From: Erysipelotrichia bacterium
GTDB lineage: Bacteria; Bacillota_I; Bacilli_A; Erysipelotrichales; Erysipelotrichaceae
Assembly: GCA_012520255.1 (NCBI GenBank)
Contig: JAAYOQ010000020.1
Location: forward strand, 1 to 52,472
Length of the DNA stretch: 52,472 nucleotides
Reading direction: 5' to 3'
Positions 44,103 to 52,472 of the stretch are shown here, piece after piece. Made by a program: the position numbers and the translations under genes. The notes beneath the pieces are model-generated. The model was not told where the DNA came from. It worked only from the letters and a program-made list of their open reading frames with translations, and made no database searches. Position 1 is the first letter of the stretch. Every line of letters starts with the position of its first letter.

Positions 44103-44927
44103 TTAAGGTGCTAAGAATCCTGTGAAGTAACCAACAATAGCCACAACTAAGTACAATAAGATAACTTTCATTGCACTCCAGTTTTTCTTAGCCATTAACC
44201 AGTAAGTAAGCATTGCTGTAACGAAGACAGGTAATTTTGGCCATACACCGTTTAATAACTCATGTAAGTCAACCAAAACAACATCATCTCTTATAAACTT
44301 GAAACCAATGTTTACATTAGCATAAGCACAAGCGATACATCCTACAACAATCAGACCTACAGTATTTAATGCAGTAATAATGTCATCCTTTAAATCATTT
44401 CCTAAAATCAGTTCTGCAGCATTAGCACCAAGTTCACAGCCCTTCTTGAATAAGAACCATGTAACTGGAATCATAACGCCAAGGAATACTACCATATAGA
44501 AAATCGCACCAATTGGAGAACCATCCTGTGTCAATCCACAAGCGATAGCCAATAAGATTGGAATGAATGTTCCTGGCAGTAAAGCATCACCGATACCAGC
44601 AAACGGACCCATCAATGCTGATTTAATCGCCGTGATTAATTCATCTGGTACATCTGCTCCTGATGCCTTTTCAGCTTCCATACCTAGTACAATACCAGGA
44701 ATGATACATCCTAAAAATGGCTCAGTATTAAAGAATGGAAGATGTCTTGCCATCAATTCTTGTTGTTTTTCTTTATCACCCGGATATAAGTCTTCACGTA
44801 GTAAACCAAACATTCTTACCAGTGCAGGAGCCTGCATTGTTTCTGGCTGGTATAATGCCAGGTTAAAGCACATCCAGTTGATATAAGCATTTTTTATCAT
44901 TTTATCTGTTAATTTAATTTCAGACAT
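44103..44927 (-). CDS. Mannose-family PTS component IID
   Basis: A 274-residue membrane component of the mannose/sorbose PTS family. It has the IID signature NLALYQPETMQAPALVRMF split here as FNLALYQPETMQAP, followed by ALMGPFAGIGDALLPGT and several C-terminal membrane helices. Together with IIC it forms the sugar channel. The ATG overlaps the stop of IIC (TAATG), and nanE follows at 6 nt, showing tight operon structure. Confidence 0.92.
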   Translation of the reverse strand: MSEIKLTDKMIKNAYINWMCFNLALYQPETMQAPALVRMFGLLREDLYPGDKEKQQELMARHLPFFNTEPFLGCIIPGIVLGMEAEKASGADVPDELITAIKSALMGPFAGIGDALLPGTFIPILLAIACGLTQDGSPIGAIFYMVVFLGVMIPVTWFLFKKGCELGANAAELILGNDLKDDIITALNTVGLIVVGCIACAYANVNIGFKFIRDDVVLVDLHELLNGVWPKLPVFVTAMLTYWLMAKKNWSAMKVILLYLVVAIVGYFTGFLAP

Positions 44928-45700
44928 TATACTGCGCCTCCTTTCTTAGCAGCTCTGCCAATTTGGAATTGGATTAAAGCAATTACCAGTGCGAACACTA
45001 AAACAGTGATCATATCAGCACCTAATGCTCCAACAAGAGCAAAACCGAAGGTGAAATAAATTAAATCTGTTGGCTTCTTGACCATCAGTTTTAACAGGAT
45101 AGCAAACCCAACTAAGCACATTGGGTTACCGAAAATTGTCATGATGTCGATTAACCATTGTGGTGAATTCTTAACAATCCATTCAATACCTGCCTGTCCA
45201 TAGTAAATACAAACAAAAGTAGGAATAAAACGGAATAAGAATTTAACACCATTACCCCAAATAGGGACCCAAACTGCTTCTTCAAGTTTTCCTTCTTCAA
45301 CCATTCTCTTCTGGATGTTTACAGGAATCATAGTCATAGCAAAGTTTGGAGTAGCCATAATGTTGGCAACGTTAGCTACAATTAGTGACAGTGCAACAGT
45401 AGATGCCGCATCCATGTTAGCAGCAACACCTAATGGTAATGCCACATAAGTAGCTAAGTTCATATCTGGTGTGATAGAGCCACCAGGAGTAATCAACCCA
45501 ATAAAGATTAACTGGATATAAAGTCCAAGTTCCATAGCCTTAGGTATATTACCTAAAATAATACCAATAAACAAGGCAGATACTAATGGACGTCCAATAC
45601 AATACCAACCTACTAGTCCGCCTCCTAAAAATGGAGTATGAATAAAGGTCAGGTATCCTAATAATGCAATTAAAATTGCTTGAATTAAAGAAATTTGCAT
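44927..45700 (-). CDS. Mannose-family PTS component IIC
   Basis: A 257-residue integral membrane subunit of the mannose/sorbose PTS, with about seven hydrophobic segments. Family motifs are GYLTFIHTPFLGGGLVGWY near the N-terminus and LGLYIQLIFIGLITPGGSITPD. It forms the sugar translocation path with IID. It lies 27 nt behind IIB and overlaps IID by 1 nt. Confidence 0.92.
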   Translation of the reverse strand: MQISLIQAILIALLGYLTFIHTPFLGGGLVGWYCIGRPLVSALFIGIILGNIPKAMELGLYIQLIFIGLITPGGSITPDMNLATYVALPLGVAANMDAASTVALSLIVANVANIMATPNFAMTMIPVNIQKRMVEEGKLEEAVWVPIWGNGVKFLFRFIPTFVCIYYGQAGIEWIVKNSPQWLIDIMTIFGNPMCLVGFAILLKLMVKKPTDLIYFTFGFALVGALGADMITVLVFALVIALIQFQIGRAAKKGGAV

Positions 45701-45727
45701 TCTAAAATATCTCTCCTTTCTATTGAG

Positions 45728-46222
45728 TTATGCAAGTTTGTTTTTAACGTCTTTCCAATCCAGACGTTGCATATCTGGAACTGCCTGGAAATAAACTTCA
45801 ACTCCGCGTTCTTCAGCAAGTTCTCTAAGGACCTTAATTTCTTCTTCAGAAACATAACAGCCATCCATAACAGTTTTACAGCCAGGTCTCATCTGGCATG
45901 GTCCAACCATTATATGTTTTGGCAAATCAGGAATCCTGTCAAACAATACTTTTGCGGTCGTTGGGAAACGGAATACAACCATTGTAGATACATTATCAAC
46001 TACTGCTGCCTTAATATGTTCAATACTGTCTTCGTGAGTATAAACATTAATCGTCATTCCTGGCATAGCAGCTTTTTCAAAGACCATCTTTAAAATAGAA
46101 TTGGTAGCTGTCATGTCATCAACTACGATAATACGAGACAGTTTGAAATGTTGAACCAGGCGCACCATACATTGACCATGTATTAAACGGTCATCGTTTC
46201 TAACTAGTGAAATCAAATTCAT
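45728..46222 (-). CDS. Mannose-family PTS component IIB
   Basis: A 164-residue cytosolic phosphotransfer subunit. The phosphorylation site is the His in VRNDDRLIHGQ (about residues 8-18), standard for the mannose/sorbose IIB family. It passes phosphate from IIA to the sugar. No IIA gene or fused domain is present in the window, so IIA must come from elsewhere. First gene of the operon IIB-IIC-IID-nanE, downstream of a cre-overlapped promoter. The ribosome site AAAGGAG is unusually close to the ATG (about 2 nt). Confidence 0.9.
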   Translation of the reverse strand: MNLISLVRNDDRLIHGQCMVRLVQHFKLSRIIVVDDMTATNSILKMVFEKAAMPGMTINVYTHEDSIEHIKAAVVDNVSTMVVFRFPTTAKVLFDRIPDLPKHIMVGPCQMRPGCKTVMDGCYVSEEEIKVLRELAEERGVEVYFQAVPDMQRLDWKDVKNKLA

Positions 46223-46341
46223 CTCTCCTTTCCTGCATTAGCAACTTCACAAAAAACAATAGTTTTCACTCCAATAGCCACATTCTTGAAGTGCTTTTTA
46301 CTATTTAATTATTACTTATATAATAATTTTCTATTGACTCC

Positions 46342-46378
46342 ATATTACATCTAATTTGCTTTTTTGTAAACGATTTCA
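46342..46378 (-). promoter_or_regulatory. Promoter with overlapping cre-like site
   Basis: Minus strand: TTTACA (46365-46370), a 17-bp spacer and TAATAT (46342-46347). TGTAAACGATTTCA (plus strand, 46365-46378) matches the CcpA cre consensus TGWAARCGYTWNCW at 13 of 14 positions and covers the -35 box, so catabolite repression of the PTS operon is likely. Confidence 0.72.
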
Positions 46379-46471
46379 AACTAAATTTTCCACTACTTTT
46401 TTCACAAACTCTATTATTCAGCTGTTTATAATAGTTTCTATATAACATCATCAGATATCCCATCTTTGATT

Positions 46472-46502
46472 AAAAAAACCTTCAATTTTAATCTGAAGGT
46501 TT
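46472..46502 (-). terminator. Terminator overlapping the end of the ABC gene
   Basis: AAACCTTCA (46476-46484) pairs with TGAAGGTTT (46494-46502), with a T run on the minus strand. The stem includes the last codons of the preceding ABC gene. Confidence 0.83.
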
Positions 46503-48578
46503 AATTTCATCATCATATTTTTGCAATTCATACAATTTCCTATAGATGCCATTTTGAGTTAATAATTCTTGATGAGTACCACTTTCGATTATCTGTCCGT
46601 GATCTAAAACAATAATATTATCAGCATGTTGGATCGTTGACAAACGATGAGCAACCATGATTGTTGTTCTTTTCTTCATCAGGGTTTCTAATGCTTCCTG
46701 GATTAATTGTTCAGTTTCAGTATCCACATTAGCAGTTGCCTCATCCATTACCAGAATTGTTGGATCTATAACTAATGTTCTGGCAAAAGACAATAACTGT
46801 CTTTGACCAAATGATAAATTTGTTCCTCTTTCAGTCAGCATTTCATCATATTGAAGAGGCAGATTTTCAATAAATTGATGCGCATTGACGGCCTTAGCTG
46901 CTTCTTTAACCTGTTCAATAGTAACATTCTCATTTAACAATCTGATATTAGATTTAACATCACCGGTAAAAATAAAGACATCTTGCTGAACCTGGCCTAT
47001 CGCTTTTCTAATCTGATTTAAAGACATCTCTTTAATATTGATATCATCAATCAGTATCTCTCCTTTTTGAATATCATAATAACGACCGATCAGATTTAAT
47101 ATCGAAGATTTCCCAGCTCCTGTAGCTCCAACAAAGGCTACCCTTTGTCCTGGCTGTATCACAAATGATACATCTTTTAAAACCCAGTTTTCATTTTCAT
47201 ATGCAAACCAGACATTTTTAAATTCAATTTTACCCTCAATTTTTTCAGGTCTGATTGGATTATCAATTTCCTGAATCACACTTTTTTCATCTAACAGGGT
47301 GAAAATCTTTTCAGCAGAAGCAAAAGCATTCTGTAAGGTTGAAAGTTGTTGAGCAATCTCCTGAATCGGCCAGAAGAATGAACGAATATAACTGATAAAA
47401 ATATATAACACACCGACAGTTAAAGTATCTGACAACACATAATGAGAACCCTTATAGACTATTCCTATCAGGGCAAGGTTGGCAATTAAACTTGTTAAAG
47501 GTCTGAAAATAGCATGAACAAATAATTCTTTGATTCTGGTGTTATATAAGTCATCACTTTGTTTTTCAAATTGTTGGAATTTTTCTTTTTCTCTGGCGAA
47601 AATCTGAATCAGTTTCATACCTGAAATATGTTCACTTAAAAAAGTATTTAAATGTGATATTTTAGTTCTTACAATACGATATACTCTTCTGGAAATATTT
47701 CTAAAAACACTGGTTGAAACAAAAATCACCGGCAGATAAATAAAGGCAATGATAGCAAGTCTACTATTTAATACTAACATTACAACTGCATACCCTGTAA
47801 TCATAGTAAAGTTTCTAATTAAATTAACCAGTATATGTGAAAACATTCTATTTAAAGCTTCAACATCATTGGTAATTCTAGTGTCTATCTGACCAACTGG
47901 ATGAGTATCAAAAAATCTCAGAGATAAGGTCTGAACATGTTCAAAAAGCTCATTACGTATATCGTAGATAATATTTTGTCCAGTAATCAGCAATATATAG
48001 CTTTGCCCTGAATCGATAACAGCATTTAAAACTAAAACAATCAGATAGATCATACCTATCATAAAGATTCCTTTATAATCTGAACTTCTTAATATTTTTA
48101 AGTCTTCTTTTAACAACAATTTCCCTTCCAGCAAATTGCCACTTCCATCAGCGATTATAATTGCCCTGTCAGTTTTTAATGCTTCATCTTTTATACCGGC
48201 ATCATTTTTTTCAACTAACAGCTGAACCTGTCTGATATTCAGATTTTCAAAATAGTAATACTCCTCATCACATAACACTATTTGACAATAATTTACAACC
48301 TCATTTTCTTTAAAATCCTTAGTTAAAAATAAGCCCTCATAAGATAAATCAGCTTCTGTTTCATCGACAATTGCATAAGTTCTATCATAACCTTCAATAT
48401 AGGTATCAATAGCTTGTGCTATTAACATCGGCCTGATCAATTCAAAAGCAGTGACCACAAAAATCATTATTATCGCCACAATGAACCTGCCTGAATAAGG
48501 CTTCATATAGTCAAATAGCCTTTTAAATACACTACCGGAATAAGAAGTAATAACTGTTTCTTTTTCTATTTTAGCCAT
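46488..48578 (-). CDS. ABC exporter half-transporter with a large outside insert
   Basis: A 696-residue type IV ABC half-transporter. About 115 extra residues (roughly 60-175) lie between membrane helices 1 and 2 and should face outside; the rest is standard, with six helices and an ATPase domain. Walker A is GATGAGKSS, the signature is LSFGQ and Walker B is ILVMDEATANVD with the catalytic Glu. It starts directly after the stop of the upstream half-transporter (TAAATG). The two form a heterodimer, this one supplying the intact catalytic site. Similar inserts occur in YheH-type subunits. Confidence 0.9.
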   Translation of the reverse strand: MAKIEKETVITSYSGSVFKRLFDYMKPYSGRFIVAIIMIFVVTAFELIRPMLIAQAIDTYIEGYDRTYAIVDETEADLSYEGLFLTKDFKENEVVNYCQIVLCDEEYYYFENLNIRQVQLLVEKNDAGIKDEALKTDRAIIIADGSGNLLEGKLLLKEDLKILRSSDYKGIFMIGMIYLIVLVLNAVIDSGQSYILLITGQNIIYDIRNELFEHVQTLSLRFFDTHPVGQIDTRITNDVEALNRMFSHILVNLIRNFTMITGYAVVMLVLNSRLAIIAFIYLPVIFVSTSVFRNISRRVYRIVRTKISHLNTFLSEHISGMKLIQIFAREKEKFQQFEKQSDDLYNTRIKELFVHAIFRPLTSLIANLALIGIVYKGSHYVLSDTLTVGVLYIFISYIRSFFWPIQEIAQQLSTLQNAFASAEKIFTLLDEKSVIQEIDNPIRPEKIEGKIEFKNVWFAYENENWVLKDVSFVIQPGQRVAFVGATGAGKSSILNLIGRYYDIQKGEILIDDINIKEMSLNQIRKAIGQVQQDVFIFTGDVKSNIRLLNENVTIEQVKEAAKAVNAHQFIENLPLQYDEMLTERGTNLSFGQRQLLSFARTLVIDPTILVMDEATANVDTETEQLIQEALETLMKKRTTIMVAHRLSTIQHADNIIVLDHGQIIESGTHQELLTQNGIYRKLYELQKYDDEIKPSD

Positions 48579-50348
48579 TTAATTACCTCCCTTTTCGGCA
48601 GTAGTTAACTGTTTTTCCAGCTGTTGCTTTTCTACCAGCTGAGCAAACAAACCTTTTTTGTCAAGAAGTTGCTGATAAGTGCCATATTCAGCTACTTTTC
48701 CATCTTCTAAAAATAAAATATGCTCTGCTGATTGAACTGTCGATACACGATGAGCAATCATAATTGTGGTTTTATTTTTTCTAATCTCTTTAAGATTATT
48801 AATAATCGTATCCTCTGTATCAGTATCAACTGCACTTAAAGAATCGTCCATAATTAAAATTGGACTATCTTTAATTATGGCCCTGGCAATAGAAATTCTC
48901 TGTTTCTGACCACCAGATAAAGTGACCCCTCTTTCCCCTGACATCGTTTCGTATTTGTTAGGAAAGCTCATAATATTGTCATGAATATCAGCTATTTTAC
49001 AAGCTTCATATATCTCTTTATCAGTAGCGTCCAACTTACCAAAAGAGATGTTTTCTTTCAAAGTTTCAGAAAACAGAAAATTATCTTGGGGAACATATCC
49101 AATATTAGAGCGCAATACCTTCAATGGAATATCTTTAATGTTGTTTCCATCAATATAAATATTTCCACTTGTAACATCATAAACTCTAGTTATCAGATTA
49201 ACCATCGTTGTCTTTCCACTACCGGTTCTACCTAATATCGCAAACATTTCTCCCTTATTAATTCTGATATTGATATCTTCTAAAACCAAAGGTAAGTGAT
49301 CTTCATATCTGAAGTCTACCTTTTCAAAAACAATTTCTCCTTTTATCTGTTTTACATCAACCATATTTTCACTATCTTTAATTTCTACCTTAGCATCAAA
49401 TATTTCATCAATTCTTTTTAGTGAAGCACTGGCTTCAGAAAAAACAGTGACAATATCTCCAACAATAAACATCGGCCAGAATAATGTTCCAATATAGGAA
49501 GCAAAAGTAATAAACTTACCTAAAGTAATATCACCAATCAAGCAGTAGTAACCACCCAATATAATAGCTACAACATATGAAAGACCAATAAAAGTTTCTA
49601 AAACAGGCCAAAAAATTGAACGTAAAATAGAGATATCAGCATTAGCTTTACGATTATTGTCATTTATTTTCTTAAAGTATTCTAACTGTTCTTTTTGTTG
49701 AACAAATGCTTTTATTACTCTTATCGCCGTTACAGATTCCTGTACAGCATCATTTAAATCACCAAAAGCTTTCTGTTTAACAAGGAATTTTTCATCAAAT
49801 TTTCTTCCTGAAATAATGCTGAATACAGCAATAAGAAGCATCGGTATCAATGCTAATAAGGTTAATGAAAAGCTTACATAGCTAATCATTCGATAAACAA
49901 CCATAATCGTTATAACCACAGTATCAAATGACATAATAACCGCAAAACCGATTGCTCCTTCAATGGCATCTAAATCATTGGTAAACCTGGTCATAATATC
50001 ACCAGTCTTATTCTTATTAAAAAATGACTGTGATAAAAGCTCCAATTTTTCAAAAATATCTTTTCTTAAATTATTAATTATCTTTTGACAGGTTCCAAAA
50101 ATAAAATAATGCCAAAAGAAACGAAAAACAGCGATAGTGATAGATAAGACAATCATCAAAAGAACTTTTTTATCAATACCTGATGAATCAATTGTATGAG
50201 AAGTTAAACTATCAGTAATATCACCAATAAATAAGGGAATGTATAAATCCAGATAATCCACTATTAAAAGAGCAATTAAACCTAAAAGATATAAATGCTT
50301 ATTTTTATAAACGTGGTAAAACAATCTATTCTTTCTTATTTTTTCCAT
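48579..50348 (-). CDS. ABC exporter half-transporter, degenerate-site subunit
   Basis: A 589-residue ABC half-transporter with six membrane helices and an ATPase domain: Walker A GRTGSGKTT, signature LSGGQ, Walker B ILIMDDSLSAVD with Asp instead of the catalytic Glu. Like the exporter at 19095-22690 it is the degenerate partner of a heterodimer (YheI/YheH- or LmrCD-like). No regulator gene adjoins, unlike the first exporter. Substrate unknown. Confidence 0.9.
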   Translation of the reverse strand: MEKIRKNRLFYHVYKNKHLYLLGLIALLIVDYLDLYIPLFIGDITDSLTSHTIDSSGIDKKVLLMIVLSITIAVFRFFWHYFIFGTCQKIINNLRKDIFEKLELLSQSFFNKNKTGDIMTRFTNDLDAIEGAIGFAVIMSFDTVVITIMVVYRMISYVSFSLTLLALIPMLLIAVFSIISGRKFDEKFLVKQKAFGDLNDAVQESVTAIRVIKAFVQQKEQLEYFKKINDNNRKANADISILRSIFWPVLETFIGLSYVVAIILGGYYCLIGDITLGKFITFASYIGTLFWPMFIVGDIVTVFSEASASLKRIDEIFDAKVEIKDSENMVDVKQIKGEIVFEKVDFRYEDHLPLVLEDINIRINKGEMFAILGRTGSGKTTMVNLITRVYDVTSGNIYIDGNNIKDIPLKVLRSNIGYVPQDNFLFSETLKENISFGKLDATDKEIYEACKIADIHDNIMSFPNKYETMSGERGVTLSGGQKQRISIARAIIKDSPILIMDDSLSAVDTDTEDTIINNLKEIRKNKTTIMIAHRVSTVQSAEHILFLEDGKVAEYGTYQQLLDKKGLFAQLVEKQQLEKQLTTAEKGGN

Positions 50349-50450
50349 TAATAATTCTCACTTTCATTTGATAAATGAACTTAATAATTATAACATAATC
50401 AATTGTATTGTTATCACTTATCTTTTAATTAAAAAGCAATACCATCTAAA

Positions 50451-50477
50451 AAGCCAATAGAATTACTCTATTGACTT
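50451..50477 (-). terminator. Terminator after the PrsW-like gene
   Basis: CAATAGA (50455-50461) pairs with TCTATTG (50467-50473), extended by AAG/CTT outside one mismatch, with T5 on the minus strand. Confidence 0.78.
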
Positions 50478-50505
50478 CATTAATCATGGTTTTTACTGTT
50501 TTAAA

Positions 50506-51204
50506 TTATATATATCTATCTTTTTTTGATGTTGTTCTAACAGTAGTAAAAATAATGATGTAAATCAGCACTACTAAAGCTAACCACAAATTATATAAAT
50601 CTACTGATGGATCAAATAAACAGTAATCATATAATCCATGCAATAAAACTGCTAAAAACAAACCAGTTGCTTTATATATTTTGGCAGAATGCAGTTTACC
50701 CTGATTAGCGACCATCTTGGCTTTAGCATAATATGCTCCCATAACAACACCAAAACAGACATGAGCCGGAATAGCGGTAAAGGCTCTAAGATAAGCTGTT
50801 TTTAGACCATAGGAGTAAACATATAATATATTTTCCGAAATCGCAAAACCCAAAGTCACAAAAACTGAATAAATTAATCCGTCATAAAGACAATTAAAGT
50901 GTTTGCTTTTCCAAGAGAAAAGATTTAAAAACAAAAATTTTGTTCCCTCCTCAATTAAAGCCACACCAATAAAAGCCTCAATCAGATAGAATAACGTATT
51001 TGGATAATCAAAGATTTCATATAAAAGATTATCCGCAAACGTCTCTAAATAGAAAGATGCTATAGTTGCCAAAAAACCACCAAACATCATTAAAGCCAAT
51101 AACCATAAAGGTTCTTTTTCTTTCCTGTCTCTTACATACAGATAGACTGCATATAGTAGTCCTGGTACAACCGCTGCGATTGTTAAAACTTGATAATAAT
51201 CCAT
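50506..51204 (-). CDS. PrsW-family intramembrane protease
   Basis: A 232-residue protein with about eight membrane segments. The CAAX-protease-like active-site motifs of PrsW are present: IEEGTK (about 104-109), FAISEN with Glu-Asn (about 139-144) and later His residues in IPAHVCFG and LLHGLYDY. PrsW cleaves anti-sigma factors within the membrane, but this protein's target is unknown and the family is broad. Lies 14 nt behind the Nudix gene, so the two share a transcript. Confidence 0.85.
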   Translation of the reverse strand: MDYYQVLTIAAVVPGLLYAVYLYVRDRKEKEPLWLLALMMFGGFLATIASFYLETFADNLLYEIFDYPNTLFYLIEAFIGVALIEEGTKFLFLNLFSWKSKHFNCLYDGLIYSVFVTLGFAISENILYVYSYGLKTAYLRAFTAIPAHVCFGVVMGAYYAKAKMVANQGKLHSAKIYKATGLFLAVLLHGLYDYCLFDPSVDLYNLWLALVVLIYIIIFTTVRTTSKKDRYI

Positions 51205-51218
51205 ATTGTTCTCCTAAT

Positions 51219-51788
51219 CTATTTTAAAAGTTTTAATTTTTCATTTAATTTACTATAAATATTTTCTCTAAACCACTTTTCATTAGAGACTTCAACTGCT
51301 TTTTTTAATTCAAACCATCCCACTTCACTATTTTCATCTTCCTTATTAACAATGGTCTCTGTTTCATCAGCTTGCAGTAAATATGTAATATTTAAATGCA
51401 CATGAGTAGGAACATATTCACCATTTTTAAAATGTCCATCAACCGATAATATTTCTAACGAATATATATCCTCACTTAATGCTTCAACTACCTCCAGACC
51501 ACTTTCCTCTTTTACCTCTTTTATAGCTACTTCTAATAAATCCTGTTGACCATCGGCATGACCACCAAGCCAGGCCCATGAATCATATAGATTATGATAA
51601 GCCATTAATAACTTATCTTTATTTTTATTTAATACCCAGCCTGAAGCCGTCATATGAGCAATTAGATTGGTGCGATAAAAAATATCATCATAATCTTTCA
51701 GATAAGAAAGGATAATATCTTTATCCACTTTTTCCTGTTCATTAAAAGGCTTATATTCTTTTATCTGACAAATTAATTTATTTTTCAT
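51219..51788 (-). CDS. Nudix hydrolase
   Basis: A 189-residue cytosolic hydrolase. The Nudix box is complete: GGHADGQQDLLEVAIKEVKE followed by ESG, with the catalytic Glu cluster at about residues 89-95. N- and C-terminal strands complete the fold (MTASGWVLNKNKDKLLMAYH, split as TASGWVLNKNKDKLL). It hydrolyses a nucleoside-diphosphate-linked compound; the substrate is unknown. First gene of a pair with prsW. Confidence 0.85.
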   Translation of the reverse strand: MKNKLICQIKEYKPFNEQEKVDKDIILSYLKDYDDIFYRTNLIAHMTASGWVLNKNKDKLLMAYHNLYDSWAWLGGHADGQQDLLEVAIKEVKEESGLEVVEALSEDIYSLEILSVDGHFKNGEYVPTHVHLNITYLLQADETETIVNKEDENSEVGWFELKKAVEVSNEKWFRENIYSKLNEKLKLLK

Positions 51789-51822
51789 ATTCCAATTATA
51801 ACAAATACCAAATCAATAATAA

Positions 51823-51853
51823 ATATAGACACTAAATACTACAGTGTCTATAT
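51823..51853 (-). terminator. Hairpin after the ArsR-family gene
   Basis: Perfect 10-bp stem TATAGACACT (51824-51833) with AGTGTCTATA (51843-51852), followed by TTTATTATT on the minus strand. Probably a terminator. Confidence 0.7.
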
Positions 51854-51862
51854 ATTTAATTT

Positions 51863-52138
51863 CTATAGATTTTTCAATCTGTTAAAAGCATCAATTATAT
51901 CTGAAAAAATGTTTGTATTAATTGAATAATAATGAGAGGTTCCTACTTTTTTAACCTTCACCATCTTTTTGCCTGTCAACTCCTTCATATGATATGAAAA
52001 TGTCGGTTGTGAGATATTAAAATGTTCAAGTAAATCCTTTTGATTCATTTCTTTTTTCTCCAATAGTAAAGCAATAATTTTAATTCTACTATCATCAGCT
52101 AAAGCTTTGAAAAAATCCGCTAATTCTTTATATCTCAT
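51863..52138 (-). CDS. ArsR-family winged-helix regulator (SdpR-like)
   Basis: A 91-residue DNA-binding protein. The winged helix is KALADDSRIKIIALL, QKDLLEHFNISQPTFSYHMK and the wing VKKVGTSHYYSIN. No Cys-rich metal site such as ELCVCDL is present, which fits the SdpR-type autorepressors better than metal sensors. The usual SdpI-like partner gene is not adjacent; the gene stands alone before a hairpin. AGGAGGG site before the ATG. Confidence 0.83.
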   Translation of the reverse strand: MRYKELADFFKALADDSRIKIIALLLEKKEMNQKDLLEHFNISQPTFSYHMKELTGKKMVKVKKVGTSHYYSINTNIFSDIIDAFNRLKNL

Positions 52139-52472
52139 AAAATCCCTCCTAAAACAACCCCAATTTAATTTATTCTACATTATAAATCAATAATATTCAA
52201 TTATTTGTACAGTTTTATTTTTTTATTGCACGACAAATAATGTATTAAATATAAAACTGGTCTACTTTTCAATTAATAGATAAACCTTTATTTAAACTTT
52301 TGATAGGAAAGTAGACAGAATAAAGGTAGAAACCATTGGTCTCTACCTTATAACTTAGTTTTTAGACTTTTTTGTTATTTCGTATATTGAATCTTATATT
52401 TTCATATATAACTTTTTAATATATTCATTTTTATATACATTTAAAATAACAATTAGAATCAATGAGATTATC
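52139..52472. other. Gene-free right end with a decayed repeat
   Basis: 52231-52308 matches the remnant at 10549, but here the frame is broken by stops and a 1-base deletion. A hairpin AAGGTAGA (52323-52330) with TCTACCTT (52342-52349) follows. No gene is visible. Confidence 0.5.
52231..52308 (+). repeat. Second copy of the dispersed decayed sequence
   Basis: Matches 10549-10624 over about 75 bp, including the identical stretch starting CTTTTCAATTAATAGA. Stops occur in the frame that is open in the first copy. Two copies 42 kb apart suggest an old dispersed element or gene family. Confidence 0.5.

Noticed and set aside
51823-51853. Operator for the ArsR regulator
   Set aside because: It lies after the gene, not in its promoter, and has a T-rich tail; a terminator is more likely.

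Overview
The window is low-GC, gene-dense DNA from a Bacillota (Firmicutes) chromosome. Strong AGGAGG-type ribosome sites, a lysS T-box, a PyrR-type attenuator, a CIRCE element, a cre-like site, ECF and mannose-type PTS transport genes and IS21-like iterons all fit this phylum. TGA is used only as a stop. A gut Erysipelotrichia-type organism is a reasonable guess, but no marker in the window proves it.

Positions 1-28,000 are mostly core genome: a peptidase (pepV), riboflavin uptake under an FMN riboswitch, a potassium-uptake operon (two unequal TrkA-like subunits plus TrkH), a sortase-anchored beta-helix surface protein, a histidine phosphatase, htpG with CIRCE, a WYL regulator, surE, a redox pair (aldo/keto reductase and flavodoxin-like protein), a MarR-controlled heterodimeric ABC exporter, uracil permease with a pyr attenuator, enolase and a metallo-beta-lactamase-fold hydrolase. 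lysS follows behind a T-box.

Positions 29,780-38,250 form an accessory island inserted between lysS and the sugar-phosphate isomerase gene. In order it carries tandem iterons that look like an insertion-sequence end, a Fic-domain gene bracketed by two hairpins with the same arms, a MerR gene broken by a nonsense codon, a tiny hydrophobic-peptide gene broken by an A-tract frameshift, a eukaryotic-like Ser/Thr kinase, a zinc-ribbon/DUF4145 protein, a probable PD-(D/E)XK restriction endonuclease and a convergent C5-cytosine methyltransferase. The last two look like a type II restriction-modification pair. Between them lies a 577-bp non-autonomous transposable element (35624-36200) with terminal inverted repeats, seven TTTTAGGG iterons and an exact 8-bp target duplication. 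Removing it on paper makes the two stop codons overlap, so the genes were once back to back.

Positions 38,300-52,472 return to core functions: an isomerase/epimerase, an NlpC/P60-like amidase, an HD phosphohydrolase, manA, a cre-controlled mannose-family PTS (IIB, IIC, IID) with nanE, a second heterodimeric ABC exporter, a PrsW-like protease, a Nudix hydrolase and an ArsR-type regulator. A decayed sequence near the right end also occurs at 10,549, about 42 kb away. I saw no tRNA, rRNA or CRISPR array.
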